From NCBI RefSeq assembly GCF_001418005.1, contig NZ_LIOL01000001.1, positions 248,001-312,000 on the forward strand: DNA of 64,000 bases, written 5' to 3'. Shown one piece after another: positions 1 to 8,677 of the stretch. Positions within the stretch are counted from its first letter, which is position 1, and every line of letters starts with the position of its first letter. The notes under the pieces are model-generated. The model saw only the letters and a list, made by a program, of their open reading frames with translations. It was not told where the DNA came from and made no database searches. The position numbers and the translations under genes are program-made. This stretch comes from Chelatococcus sambhunathii (GTDB lineage Bacteria; Pseudomonadota; Alphaproteobacteria; Rhizobiales; Beijerinckiaceae).

Positions 1-1231
1 CGTCCATATTGACGTCGATGACCTGCGCGCCGTTCGCCACCTGGTCGCGCGCGACGTCCAGCGCCGCGGCGTAGTCGCCGGCCGTGATCAGCTTGCGGAA
101 CCGGGCCGAGCCGGTGACGTTGGTGCGCTCGCCGACATTGACGAAGGGAATGTCGGGCGTGAGCACGAAGGGCTCGAGCCCGGCGAGGCGCATGCGTGGC
201 GCGATCTCGGGGATGGCACGCGGGGCCTTGCCGTCGACCGCCTCGGCGATCGCCCGGATATGCGCCGGCGTCGAGCCGCAGCAGCCGCCGACGAGGTTGA
301 CGAGGCCGGCCTCGGCGAATTCCGCGATCATCGCCGCCATCGCTTCCGGGCTCTCGTCGTAGAGGCCGAATTCGTTGGGCAGGCCGGCGTTCGGATAGGC
401 GCAGACGAAGGTGTCCGCGACCTTGCCGATTTCCTGGATGTGGGCGCGCATCTCGCGCGCACCGAGGGCACAGTTGAGGCCGACCGAGAAGGGCTCGGCA
501 TGGCGCACCGAATGCCAGAAGGCCTCCGGCGTCTGGCCGGAGAGCGTGCGGCCGGACAGGTCCGTGATCGTGCCCGAGATCATGACGGGCAGGTCGACGC
601 CCTTCTCGGCGAAGACACGCTTGGCGGCGACGATCGCCGCCTTGGCGTTGAGCGTGTCGAAGATCGTCTCGATGAGGATGATGTCCGAGCCGCCGTCGAC
701 GAGGCCCCGCACCTGCTCGGCATAGGCGTCGCACACCTCGTCGAAGGTCACGGCGCGGAAGCCCGGGTTGTTGACGTCGGGCGAGATGGAGAGCGTGCGG
801 TTGGTCGGCCCCACGGCACCGGCGACGAAGCGGCGCCGTCCGTCCTCCGCCTCGGCGATGCGGGCCGCCGCGCGGGCGAGGCGCGCGCCCTCGACGTTGA
901 GCTCATAGACGATCGCCTCCAGCGCGTAGTCCGCTTGGGCGATCGAGGTGCCCGAAAAGGTGTTCGTCTCGACGATATCGGCCCCGGCGCGGAAATAGGC
1001 GAGGTGCACGTCGCGCACCGCGTCCGGCTGGGTGAGGATGAGGAGGTCGTTGTTGCCCCGCAGCTCCCGGTTGTGACTGCGGAAGCGGTCGCCACGAAAG
1101 TCCTCCTCCGAGAACCTGTAGGCCTGCAGCTCGGTGCCCATGGCCCCGTCGAGCACGAGGATGCGCTGGCGTGCGGCTTCGGTGAGGGCCCTGCGCACCT
1201 CGGCGCCGTCGGCGGGGCGAACGTCTGTCAT
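1..1231 (-). CDS. metH: Methionine synthase MetH, N-terminal part (truncated by window edge)
   Basis: Cobalamin-dependent 5-methyltetrahydrofolate:homocysteine methyltransferase, the last step of methionine synthesis in the cytosol. About 410 residues are visible: the homocysteine-binding barrel with the [13 protein letters not shown] start, the GLNCALG motif and the [11 protein letters not shown] zinc-ligand motif, followed by the beginning of the pterin-binding domain ([12 protein letters not shown]). The rest lies beyond base 1. The ATG at 1231 is preceded by AAAGGT and sits 22 bp after the metF stop, so the two are probably co-transcribed. Some alphaproteobacteria split MetH into two genes; the missing end prevents deciding that here. 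Confidence 0.95.
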   Translation of the reverse strand, partial: MTDVRPADGAEVRRALTEAARQRILVLDGAMGTELQAYRFSEEDFRGDRFRSHNRELRGNNDLLILTQPDAVRDVHLAYFRAGADIVETNTFSGTSIAQADYALEAIVYELNVEGARLARAAARIAEAEDGRRRFVAGAVGPTNRTLSISPDVNNPGFRAVTFDEVCDAYAEQVRGLVDGGSDIILIETIFDTLNAKAAIVAAKRVFAEKGVDLPVMISGTITDLSGRTLSGQTPEAFWHSVRHAEPFSVGLNCALGAREMRAHIQEIGKVADTFVCAYPNAGLPNEFGLYDESPEAMAAMIAEFAEAGLVNLVGGCCGSTPAHIRAIAEAVDGKAPRAIPEIAPRMRLAGLEPFVLTPDIPFVNVGERTNVTGSARFRKLITAGDYAAALDVARDQVANGAQVIDVNMD

Positions 1232-1253
1232 GTCAAAACGACCTTTGAATGGG

Positions 1254-2180
1254 TTACGCCACCGCCGCGGCGGCCACGGGCTCGGCCACCGCCGTTCCGG
1301 CCCTGAGGCCGAGCAGGTGGCAGATGGCATAGACGAGGTCGGCGCGGTTCATCGTGTAGAAGTGCAGGTCCGTCACGCCGCGGTCGACGAGGTCGATGAC
1401 CTGCTCGGCCGCGACCGCCGCCGCGATGAGGCGCCGCGTCTCCACGTCCTGGTCGAGGCCGTCGAAGCGACCCGCGAGCCAGGCCGGGATGCTCGCCCCC
1501 GCGCGTGCGGCGAAATTGGCCGCCTGCTTGAAGTTCTGGACCGGCAGGATGCCGGGCACGATGGGGATGTCGATGCCGCGCGCCCGCACCTTCTCGAGGT
1601 AACGGAAATAGACGTCGTTATCGAAGAAGAACTGGGTGATGGCCCGCGTCGCGCCCGCATCCACCTTGCGCTTGAGAAGCTCGATATCGGCGTCGATGGA
1701 GACGCTCTCCGGGTGCTTTTCCGGATAGGCCGAGACCGACACCTCGAAATCGGCGACGGCGCGGATGCCCGCAACGAGCTCGGGCGAGCCGTCATAACCT
1801 CCGGGATGGGGTGTGTAGACGGCGCCGATGCCCTCGGCCGGGTCGCCGCGCAGGGCCACGATGTGGCGCACGCCCGCCGCCCAATAGGCGCGTACGACGT
1901 CGTCAACCTCCGCGCGCGTCGCCGAGACGCAGGTGAGATGCGCGGCCGGCGCGAGCGGCGTCTCCTCGACGATACGCTTCACCGTGGCATGCGTGCGCTC
2001 GCGTGTCGAGCCGCCTGCTCCGTAGGTGACGGAGACGAAATGGGGCCCGAGCGGCGCCAGTCGTTCGATGGAGGCCCACAGCGTCGCCTCCATCTCCGCC
2101 GTCTTCGGCGGGAAGAACTCGAAGGAGACGCGCACCGGGCACGCGCCGCGACGGCTGGGGCGGAAGGGAGCGTGCGACAT
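1254..2180 (-). CDS. metF: 5,10-methylenetetrahydrofolate reductase MetF
   Basis: Reduces 5,10-methylene-THF to 5-methyl-THF, the methyl donor used by MetH directly downstream. The 308-residue protein has the usual family length and shows the N-terminal SFEFFPPKT motif, [12 protein letters not shown], the HIVALRGD segment and RAITQFFFD, all typical of the FAD-dependent barrel. Its ATG overlaps the stop of the upstream regulator gene in a TGATG arrangement, which indicates translational coupling. Gene order regulator-metF-metH gives a methyl-cycle operon. The alanine/valine-rich last 12 residues are a low-complexity tail. Confidence 0.97.
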   Translation of the reverse strand: MSHAPFRPSRRGACPVRVSFEFFPPKTAEMEATLWASIERLAPLGPHFVSVTYGAGGSTRERTHATVKRIVEETPLAPAAHLTCVSATRAEVDDVVRAYWAAGVRHIVALRGDPAEGIGAVYTPHPGGYDGSPELVAGIRAVADFEVSVSAYPEKHPESVSIDADIELLKRKVDAGATRAITQFFFDNDVYFRYLEKVRARGIDIPIVPGILPVQNFKQAANFAARAGASIPAWLAGRFDGLDQDVETRRLIAAAVAAEQVIDLVDRGVTDLHFYTMNRADLVYAICHLLGLRAGTAVAEPVAAAAVA

Positions 2181-3193
2181 CAGGCCACCTCTTTCTCGGG
2201 TGCTTGCAAGGGCCAGTCAGTGACGACGCGCCTGTCGCGCGCCAGCCACAGGCAGACGGTGAGCTTGTCGGTGTCGCTGCGCGGCGGCTTCAATTCGCGC
2301 GTTGCCACGAGATCGAGCCCCGCTTCCGCGAACCACTGGGCGATCTGCTCATGGGCAAAGCCGAGGCGGCGGTGGGCGTGCTCAGCGCGCAGAAACTCGA
2401 GCTCGTGTGGCGCGAAATCGACCACGAGCAGGCGCCCGCCCGGCGCCAGTACCGCGGCCGCCTCGCGGATGGCCCGCGCCGGATCGTCGAGGTAGTGCAA
2501 CACCTGGTGCACGAGCACGAGGTCGAAGGCGTTGCGCTCCACCGGCAGGGCGTAGATGTCGCCCTGGCGCAGCTCGATGCCGGAGAGCCCGGCCCGCTCG
2601 ATATTGGCCCGGGCCACCGACAGCATGGCATGGTTGGCATCGACAGCGACCGCCCGGCGGGCGAGCGGCGCGACGAGCTGCAGCATGCGCCCGGTGCCGG
2701 TGCCGAGATCAAGGAAGGCGTTGAGCGGCTTCTCCCCGATGGCCTCGCGCACCGCTTCCTCCACTGCCTCTTCCGAGACGTGCAGCGAGCGGATGCGGTC
2801 CCAGTCCGCGGCAAGACGCGCGAAGAAGGCCTGCGCGCTCTCAGCACGCGCCTTGCGCACGGCGGCGAGCCGCGCCCGATCGGCAGCGAGTTGCTGGTCG
2901 TCGTGGTCGAGGCTCTCCAGAACCGCCCGGATCGCCGCCGCGGCCCCGTTCCGGTGATCGAGGCGAAAGAACGCCCAGGCGCCCTCGCGATGGCGCTCGA
3001 CGAGCCCCGCCTCGGTGAGCAGCTTCAGATGCCGCGAGATGCGCGGCTGCGACTGGCCGAGGATGTCGGTGAGATCGGACACGTTGAGCTCGCCGTCCGC
3101 CAGCAGCGCCAGGATGCGCAGCCGCGTCTCCTCCGCCGCGGCCTTGAGCCCGGCGAGCAATGTCGTGAATGGCAGTGACAGCGGCTGGCGCAT
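2180..3193 (-). CDS. ArsR-type regulator fused to SAM-dependent methyltransferase
   Basis: Two-domain protein of 337 residues. Residues 1 to about 90 form an ArsR-type winged helix (EETRLRILALLADGELNVSD, then SQPRISRHLKLL as recognition helix). Residues about 125-310 form a class I methyltransferase with motif I LDLGTGTGRM at 161-170. No cysteine pair for metal sensing is visible, so the ligand is probably S-adenosylmethionine or S-adenosylhomocysteine rather than a metal; that is inference from the fused domain and from the operon with metF and metH. ArsR-family control of the SAM cycle is known (SahR type). Whether the methyltransferase half is catalytic or only a sensor cannot be told. Confidence 0.9.
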   Translation of the reverse strand: MRQPLSLPFTTLLAGLKAAAEETRLRILALLADGELNVSDLTDILGQSQPRISRHLKLLTEAGLVERHREGAWAFFRLDHRNGAAAAIRAVLESLDHDDQQLAADRARLAAVRKARAESAQAFFARLAADWDRIRSLHVSEEAVEEAVREAIGEKPLNAFLDLGTGTGRMLQLVAPLARRAVAVDANHAMLSVARANIERAGLSGIELRQGDIYALPVERNAFDLVLVHQVLHYLDDPARAIREAAAVLAPGGRLLVVDFAPHELEFLRAEHAHRRLGFAHEQIAQWFAEAGLDLVATRELKPPRSDTDKLTVCLWLARDRRVVTDWPLQAPEKEVA

Positions 3194-3209
3194 CGCTCTC
3201 GTCCGGCAG

Positions 3210-3229
3210 ATATAAACATATGTTTATAT
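3210..3229. promoter_or_regulatory. Perfect 20-bp palindrome, probable operator of the regulator-metF-metH operon
   Basis: ATATAAACATATGTTTATAT reads identically on both strands. It lies 17 bp upstream of the regulator start codon, in an AT-rich island within GC-rich DNA. Position and symmetry fit an autoregulatory ArsR-family operator overlapping the promoter or start site; binding is inferred. Confidence 0.7.
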
Positions 3230-3411
3230 GAACCTGAGAGAGATGCAAGAATGAACGTCTTCGGTGCAGACAAAACGCATACGGGCAGCAAGCATGAGGG
3301 CGGCCGCGATCCTCCCCCGCGCTGAGGGTGGCGGCGCCGCGAAGCGGTGACGGCGGGGGCCGTACGGCTGAGATTGCGAACACCGTTCCCGGCCCTCACC
3401 CCCACCCGTCT

Positions 3412-3510
3412 CGGTCCTGCGGACCGATCCACCCTCCCACGGACCTCGGGCTTGCCCGAGGTCCGCACTTATGCGCAAGTCGGGAACACCCGACTTGCGG
3501 AGGGGAGGGA
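3412..3510. repeat. Composite intergenic palindromic element (three hairpins)
   Basis: The 3231-3597 gap has no credible gene but holds a nested palindrome array. Hairpin one is TCGGTCC/GGACCGA (3412-3428, loop TGC). Hairpin two has perfect 12-bp arms (3441-3452 and 3455-3466, loop TT). Hairpin three has perfect 11-bp arms (3475-3485 and 3490-3500, loop AACA). CCCTCCC (3433-3439) and GGGAGGG (3504-3510) close an outer stem around hairpins two and three. The form resembles mobile intergenic palindromic repeats; it could also end transcripts, though no T-tract follows. Confidence 0.6.
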
Positions 3511-3597
3511 TCAATAGCGCTCTTTCACGTGCGATAGCCCTTCCCTCCCAGGATACGGTCATCAGCCCGGTTGCGCTTCAACGCCATCCCGACCTCA

Positions 3598-4017
3598 TCA
3601 CACCGGCACCGGCGCCTTCATCCTCGCCGCCATCGCCCGCTCGTCCTGGGTTCGGCCGCCGTAGCCATAGGCGAAGCCGCAGGCCTCCATCACGTGAATG
3701 TAGCTCTCCTCGTGCAGCGGCCCGAGCAGGCGGCCCATGGCAGCGAAGGTCGCGGCAATGAATTCGGTCATCTCCGCGCGCGTGTTCGTGCCCTCCGTGA
3801 TGCGGATGGACAGCCAGAAGCTCGCAAGCCCGCTCTCGGCGAGCGCATGGCCGCCGCAGAACCAGTCCTCCGCCGCGATTTCCTCCACTACCACCGCCGT
3901 GACGGTGGGAGACTTGCCCAGAACGTCGGCCGCAAGCGCGCTCGCCGTCCCTGCAATCTCGCGCCGCGCGACGTGGCGCCCCGGCGCAGCGGCAAACTTC
4001 ACCTCGATGATCGGCAT
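3598..4017 (-). CDS. Tautomerase family protein
   Basis: Cytosolic protein of 139 residues that begins Met-Pro (MPIIEVKFA). Pro-1 after Met removal is the catalytic base of the 4-oxalocrotonate tautomerase/MIF superfamily. The length is about twice a single 4-OT subunit, suggesting a fused two-unit form; the second half (SFWLSIRITEGTNTRAEMTE) carries the second beta-alpha-beta unit. GGAG stands 8 bp before the ATG. It diverges from a LysR regulator with a dyad between them, so it is a likely target of that regulator. Substrate unknown. Confidence 0.85.
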   Translation of the reverse strand: MPIIEVKFAAAPGRHVARREIAGTASALAADVLGKSPTVTAVVVEEIAAEDWFCGGHALAESGLASFWLSIRITEGTNTRAEMTEFIAATFAAMGRLLGPLHEESYIHVMEACGFAYGYGGRTQDERAMAARMKAPVPV

Positions 4018-4062
4018 GGCCTTGTCTCCTGAAATTTCGGATGCAGCAGGCTACCGCGGCGG

Positions 4063-4099
4063 CATTGATTGAAGAATCGCATCATTGGCGATATCAATG
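4063..4099. promoter_or_regulatory. Nested dyads between tautomerase and LysR genes (LysR-type box)
   Basis: Inner dyad ATCGC-N7-GCGAT (4076-4092) matches the T-N11-A type of LysR box. An outer perfect inverted repeat CATTGAT (4063-4069) / ATCAATG (4093-4099) brackets it. The location between two divergent genes fits control by the adjacent LysR protein; binding is inferred. Confidence 0.55.
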
Positions 4100-4130
4100 A
4101 TTTCGATCTGAAATGAATTGCGAGATCACC

Positions 4131-4979
4131 ATGGCGTCTCTCGACATCGATGCCGTCGAAGCCTTCGTGCTCACGGCCGATCTGCGCAGCTTCACCCGCG
4201 CTGCCGAAGTGCTGGGCACCACGCAATCGGTCGTGAGCCTGAAGCTGCGCCGGCTGGAGGAACGTCTCGGCCGCCGCCTGCTGGAACGCACGCCCCGACT
4301 CGTCCGCCTCTCACCCGACGGCGCGGCCTTCCTGCAGCCGGCGCGCGACCTGCTCGCCGCCCACGAACGCGCCCTCGCCTGCGAGGCACCGCAGGAGCGG
4401 CGCCTCGTGCTCGGCATCAGCGACCATGTCGCCGGGCCGGACCTACCCCGCCTCCTCGCCCGCCTCGGCGCGAGCGACCCGGCTCTGCGCATCGAGATCC
4501 GCTCAGGCTTCTCGCGGCCGCTGCTTGAGGCCTTCGATAAGGGAGAGCTCGATGCCGCGATCGTGCGGCGCGAGGCGGACCGGCGCGATGGCGAGGCGCT
4601 TTTCACCGACGATTTCGGCTGGTTCGCCGCCGGAAGCCTTGCGAGCAACGCGCCGGTGGAGCCCCTGCCGCTCGCCTCGCTGGCGCCGCCCTGCGGCGTG
4701 CGGGGGCATGCGCTGCGCCTGCTGGACGCGGGCGGGATCGCCTGGACCGAGGCCTTCGTCGGCAGCGGCATCGCCGCCGTCACCGCGGCCGTCGAGGCCG
4801 GCCTCGCCGTCGCGCCGCTCGCCCGCCGCATCGCGCCGCCGGGCGCCGTCGATATCGGGCCGAACTGGGGCCTGCCGGCCTTTCCCTCCTCGCCTGTCAT
4901 CCTGCACAGCCGGTCTAGCGATTCCCGCACGCGCACGGCCCTGCGCACCCTCGCCGCGGCCTTTCGCGCGCGCCGTTGA
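4131..4979 (+). CDS. LysR family transcriptional regulator
   Basis: DNA-binding regulator of about 282 residues. The N-terminal winged helix is clear (DIDAVEAFVLTADLRSFTRAAEVLG, then TTQSVVSLKLRRLEERLGRRLLER), followed by a periplasmic-binding-like effector domain from about residue 90. An in-frame ATG at 4113 exists, but the ATG at 4131 has a GAG upstream and gives the usual short lead into the helix-turn-helix. Divergent from the tautomerase gene with a LysR-type dyad between them, so probably its regulator. Effector unknown. Confidence 0.9.
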   Translation: MASLDIDAVEAFVLTADLRSFTRAAEVLGTTQSVVSLKLRRLEERLGRRLLERTPRLVRLSPDGAAFLQPARDLLAAHERALACEAPQERRLVLGISDHVAGPDLPRLLARLGASDPALRIEIRSGFSRPLLEAFDKGELDAAIVRREADRRDGEALFTDDFGWFAAGSLASNAPVEPLPLASLAPPCGVRGHALRLLDAGGIAWTEAFVGSGIAAVTAAVEAGLAVAPLARRIAPPGAVDIGPNWGLPAFPSSPVILHSRSSDSRTRTALRTLAAAFRARR

Positions 4980-4984
4980 CGGGA

Positions 4985-5704
4985 TCAGAGCATCACCACC
5001 GGCGTCGCATGGTCGGCGATGGCGACGCGGCAATGGCCGCCGCAATGGGCGGCGACGAGGGCGCCGAAATCCGCGACCGCCGCCTCGAGGTCACCGACGC
5101 CGTTCGCCTGGATGGTGGCGACGGCGCGCGTGGTGGTTGGACCGATGCCGGTGCGCGCATCCTGCCGCCAGTTCCAGCGCCGGCACAGCACGTGGCGGGC
5201 ATCGGCATAGACCACCTCGCCTGGCTTCGGCGGATCTTCCGGATTCTCATCGGGGGCAGCTGCCGATCCTCCGCCGGCCATGTCGCGAAAGCTGTCGCCC
5301 TCCCGAGCGTAGCGGAAGGCGAGCGGCGGGGCGAGCTTGTCGCGGTCGTCCGCCCCGCAACAGAAGACGTGGGTCAGCGATACCGCGTTGTAGAGGTCGA
5401 CGAAGCTGTTGACGGCGGGCAGTCGTTCGCCGGCGACGACGCGCTTGACGAGCCGCTCGACCGACGAGCGGTAGCTCGTCTTCTTGATGCCGAAGCCCTT
5501 GTAGGCCTCGCGCCAGGCGGCAATGCCCGGCACCTGCGACAGTCCTAGATGACCCCAGCGCTCCCGGCACGCTGCCTCGCGCTCGGCGATGAGCGTATCG
5601 AGCGCCTGCGGGCGCGCATCGGTGATCGCAAGATCGTCGACCGCCACCACCGCCACGCGGAATCTCGGAAAATCCGCTGTGATGTCGGCGATCGACAGTT
5701 GCAC
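4985..5704 (-). CDS. B3/B4 domain-containing protein (tRNA-synthetase editing-like)
   Basis: About 239 residues from a GTG start, matching the B3/B4 domain of phenylalanyl-tRNA synthetase beta: FRVAVVAVDDL near the N-terminus, WREAYKGFGIKKTSYRSSVE, LPAVNSFVDLYNAVSLTH, and the C-terminal RRWNWRQDARTGI. Free-standing B3/B4 proteins are thought to act as tRNA-editing or substrate-binding modules; the true role is unknown. The reading frame stays open upstream of the GTG, but that segment is low-complexity and lacks family similarity. It ends 5 bp from the convergent LysR gene. Confidence 0.85.
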   Translation of the reverse strand: MQLSIADITADFPRFRVAVVAVDDLAITDARPQALDTLIAEREAACRERWGHLGLSQVPGIAAWREAYKGFGIKKTSYRSSVERLVKRVVAGERLPAVNSFVDLYNAVSLTHVFCCGADDRDKLAPPLAFRYAREGDSFRDMAGGGSAAAPDENPEDPPKPGEVVYADARHVLCRRWNWRQDARTGIGPTTTRAVATIQANGVGDLEAAVADFGALVAAHCGGHCRVAIADHATPVVML

Positions 5705-5795
5705 GGTAGGCCTCGCTGCTCGTCGGGGGCCGCGAGCTTGCACCAATGGCCACAGCCGAAGCCATGCCGGTGGCGCATCGCGGGTCTGCGTGGAA

Positions 5796-7271
5796 TCAGC
5801 GGAAGGGGGGCTCGTCGAAGCTGCGCAGCTTGCGTGAATGCAGCTGCGCCCGCTGGCTGCGCAGGAGGTCAAGCGCCTTAAGGCCGATCTCGAGATGCTC
5901 CCCTACCGCCCGCTCGTAGAAGGCGTTGGCGGCGCCGGGCAGCTTGATCTCGCCGTGCAGCGGCTTGTCGGAGACGCAGAGCAGGGTGCCGTAGGGGACG
6001 CGCAGGCGATAGCCCTGGGCGGCGATGGTGCCGCTCTCCATGTCCACCGCGATGGCGCGCGAGAGATTGATGACGCGCCGCTCCTGCGACCAGCGCAGCT
6101 CCCAGTTGCGGTCGTCGTTGGTGAGGACGGTGCCGGTGCGCAGGCGCCGCTTCAGCGCCTCGCCCTTGTCGCCGGTCACGATGGCCGCCGCCTCCTGCAG
6201 GGCGACCTGCACCTCGGCGAGCGCCGGGATCGGCACATGCGTCGGCACCGCTTCGTCGAGGATGCGGTCCTGCCTGAGATAGGCGTGGGCGAGCACGTAG
6301 TCGCCGATCATCTGCGACTGGCGCAGGCCGCCGCAATGGCCAATCATCAGCCAGCAGTGCGGGCGCAGCACGGCCAGATGATCGGTGATGTTCTTGGCAT
6401 TGGCCGGTCCGACGCCGATGTTGACGAGGGTCACGCCATGGCCGTCGCGCGCCACGAGATGATAGGCCGGCATCTGGAAGCGGTGCCAGGCGACGCCGGT
6501 GACGCGCGCGATGGCCTCGTCCTCCGCGAGCCCGCGCGGGATGACGACATTGCCCGGCAGCACCAGCCGTTCGTAGCGGTCGTCGTCGTTGAGCCGCGCC
6601 AGCGCCCAGCGGACGAACTGGTCGACGTAGCGATGGTAGTTGGTGAGCAGCACCCAGGGCTGGATGAGGCGCCAGTCGGTCCCCGTGTAGTGCACGAGCC
6701 GCCTGAGCGAGAAATCGACGCGCACGGCATCGAAGAGGGCGAGCGGGCGCGCCCTGCCCTCCTCGACATCCCACAGCCCGTCGGCGATCTCGTCGCCGAC
6801 CGCTGCCAGCATGGGCGTCGGGAAGAAGCGCGCGAGTTCGGCCGCGCTCACGCCGTGTCCTGCGAGTTCGTCCCCCCGGTCGACGATGTAGGGATAGGGA
6901 ATGTCGAGCCCGCTGACACCCACCTCCACCCGAGCGTCGAAATCCTGCATGAGAAGGCCGAGTTGCTCGACGAGATAGGGCCGGAAGGCCTCGGGCTGGG
7001 TCACCGTCGTCGAATAGACCCCCGGGCCCTGGAACTTGGCATAGGCGCGGGCCGAGACCGGCATGACGCCGTCCGGGCGATAGGTCACGCGCACTTCCGG
7101 GTAGCGGAAGGTAGCGCGCTCGGCCGGTGTCGGCGGCTTGTGCTCCTTCAGATAGCGTTCGAGCGCGCCGCGCAGGGACTGGCAGGCCGCCCCGTGCAGT
7201 GCTGCGAGCCGATCGACCGCTTCGCTAGCGCTCGCAACCTGCTCGAACCCGCCTGCCTTCATCACGTTCAC
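5796..7271 (-). CDS. amn: AMP nucleosidase
   Basis: Hydrolyses AMP to adenine and ribose 5-phosphate in purine turnover. The 491-residue protein has the normal length. An N-terminal regulatory domain (about 1-190) is followed by a nucleoside-phosphorylase-like catalytic domain with NIGVGPANAKNITDHLAVL, the MIGHCGGLR motif and AVDMESGTIAAQGYR. The GTG at 7271 is chosen because GGGAGA lies 7 bp upstream; the ATG at 7262 is the alternative. The frame is open far upstream of this start, but that stretch is antisense to the SGNH hydrolase gene and is not coding. Confidence 0.95.
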   Translation of the reverse strand: MNVMKAGGFEQVASASEAVDRLAALHGAACQSLRGALERYLKEHKPPTPAERATFRYPEVRVTYRPDGVMPVSARAYAKFQGPGVYSTTVTQPEAFRPYLVEQLGLLMQDFDARVEVGVSGLDIPYPYIVDRGDELAGHGVSAAELARFFPTPMLAAVGDEIADGLWDVEEGRARPLALFDAVRVDFSLRRLVHYTGTDWRLIQPWVLLTNYHRYVDQFVRWALARLNDDDRYERLVLPGNVVIPRGLAEDEAIARVTGVAWHRFQMPAYHLVARDGHGVTLVNIGVGPANAKNITDHLAVLRPHCWLMIGHCGGLRQSQMIGDYVLAHAYLRQDRILDEAVPTHVPIPALAEVQVALQEAAAIVTGDKGEALKRRLRTGTVLTNDDRNWELRWSQERRVINLSRAIAVDMESGTIAAQGYRLRVPYGTLLCVSDKPLHGEIKLPGAANAFYERAVGEHLEIGLKALDLLRSQRAQLHSRKLRSFDEPPFR

Positions 7272-7460
7272 GCGCCGTCTCCCTTGGCCCCGGTCCGCAC
7301 CAGTACCGTGGCGCCTCCTCATCAAGGTGGCGCTTGCGCACCCGCTCGTCCAGCCGGGCGACCGGATTTGCCCGAACCGGGCATCTTTTGCCGAGCTCGC
7401 TGCCGTGCTATTTGAGAGCATATCTGTAGCGGCGCGTCGCGCCGAGGGGGGCGTATCATC

Positions 7461-8369
7461 TTGCACAATGTGTTGCGACTGACGTCGGCAGCAGTGCGTC
7501 GTGCGCCTGCCCGTCTGGTGTGTATCCTTCTGGCCGCAGCCGGGTTTCTCCTGTCGCCGGCCGCGCCGCGGGCGCAGGACGATGTCCGGATCCCGGCCCA
7601 TGCAACGGCAGCGGATGCAGGCACGGCCTGCGCTGCCCATCAGCCGATGCTGAAGATCAACGACACGCTGGAGCGCACGGCCGAGCGCATCGCGACCGGA
7701 GCGCCACTCACCATCCTCGCCATCGGCTCCTCGACGACGGCCGGGGTCGGCGCCTCGGCTCCGGGCGCCGGCTACCCGCTGCAACTCGAACGGCTCGTCG
7801 AAGCCGCCCTGCCAGGCATCGAGGTGCGCATGCACGTCTCCGGCGTGGGCGGCGAGACAGCGGCGCAGACGCTCGTTCGCCTCGAGCAGCAGCTCGCGAT
7901 CGTGCAGCCCGACCTCGTGCTCTGGCAGGTTGGAACCAATGACGCCCTGGCCGACGTGCCCGAAGATGCCTTCCGTCAGCTGGTCGAGCATGGCGTCGCA
8001 AGCGTTCTCGCCACCGGTGCCGACCTCGTCCTGATCGACCAGCAGTTCTATCCCACCATCTCGCGACCCGCGCGCTACGAACGCTTCGTGTCCATCGTCG
8101 ACGACGTGGGCACCCGCATGAAGGCCTGCGTCTTCTCCCGTTACGGCCTCATGAAGACCTGGGCTCTGCAAGCGCCCGGCGGCCTTCGTCCGATGCTGGC
8201 GGCAGACGGCTTCCATATGAGCGACCGCGGCTACGCCTGCCTTGCCAGCAGCCTCGCCCGTGAGATCATGGACGCGGCCCGCAGGCCGCACGTCGCGGCG
8301 GATGTCCGCATCCGGCCGGCCCTTGCCCCCCAGATCCTCCTGACCGCCGGTGGTGCGAGCGGTCTCTGA
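7461..8369 (+). CDS. Secreted SGNH/GDSL-type hydrolase
   Basis: About 302 residues, probably from a TTG start (GAGGGGGG about 9 bp upstream) or the GTG nine bases later. Residues about 15-39 form a signal peptide (arginines, then LVCILLAAAGFLL, cleaved near PRAQ), so the enzyme is exported. SGNH blocks are visible: AIGSSTTAG with the nucleophilic Ser, QVGTND with block III Asn, and the C-terminal AADGFH with the catalytic Asp/His pair. It probably cleaves an ester or acetyl group in the envelope; the substrate is unknown. Divergent from amn. Confidence 0.88.
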   Translation: MHNVLRLTSAAVRRAPARLVCILLAAAGFLLSPAAPRAQDDVRIPAHATAADAGTACAAHQPMLKINDTLERTAERIATGAPLTILAIGSSTTAGVGASAPGAGYPLQLERLVEAALPGIEVRMHVSGVGGETAAQTLVRLEQQLAIVQPDLVLWQVGTNDALADVPEDAFRQLVEHGVASVLATGADLVLIDQQFYPTISRPARYERFVSIVDDVGTRMKACVFSRYGLMKTWALQAPGGLRPMLAADGFHMSDRGYACLASSLAREIMDAARRPHVAADVRIRPALAPQILLTAGGASGL

Positions 8370-8503
8370 AGCATCCCGGAGCACCTTCGGAAACAAGTCG
8401 GCGCTCGAATTGTTAGCCGGTTATGATATATTCGATTCGTTCGGTTTCCGTTTCGCTTCCGCAGCAAACTTGCGGCAGGCGCGAGCATAGCAGCCGTAGC
8501 CGA

Positions 8504-8618
8504 CATGACAGTCCGCACAAAGGGGCGTATGACTGTCATGGCGCCGCTATAAGCGCTGCTTGCTCCCGCCGCTTCGATCGAGCAGCGCCCCTTCGCGAAG
8601 GGGCGGAGTTTTCGTTTT
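8504..8618 (+). ncRNA. Structured leader or small RNA candidate before the NUDIX gene
   Basis: The 8370-8677 gap has no credible gene. It holds an inverted repeat with perfect 10-bp arms (8504-8513 and 8531-8540, 17-nt loop), then GCGCTGCT (8553-8560) complementary to AGCAGCGC (8581-8588), then a terminator-like palindrome from 8586. The second stem and the terminator share bases 8586-8588, so they are mutually exclusive, as in attenuators. It could be a leader of the NUDIX gene or a free small RNA. No riboswitch class is recognised. Confidence 0.4.
8586..8618 (+). terminator. Rho-independent terminator-like hairpin
   Basis: A perfect 20-bp palindrome (8586-8605; arms CGCCCCTTCG/CGAAGGGGCG) is followed by two TTTT runs at 8609-8612 and 8615-8618. 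It stands 217 bp after the SGNH hydrolase stop and about 60 bp before the NUDIX start, so it ends either a transcript from upstream or a short leader RNA. Confidence 0.6.
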
Positions 8619-8677
8619 GCGGAGTGGCACAAGCCGGGCAGGCCCGGTAAGACCAGCGAGGTTCACGACAAGAAGCG

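Noticed and set aside
1232-1253. Possible cobalamin or SAM riboswitch before metH
   Set aside because: Only 22 bp separate metF and metH and no conserved riboswitch element is visible there or upstream of the regulator gene.
7272-8396. Upstream extension of the AMP nucleosidase frame to 866 codons
   Set aside because: The extra part is antisense to the SGNH hydrolase, which has a signal peptide and all catalytic blocks; amn has its own ribosome-binding site at 7271.
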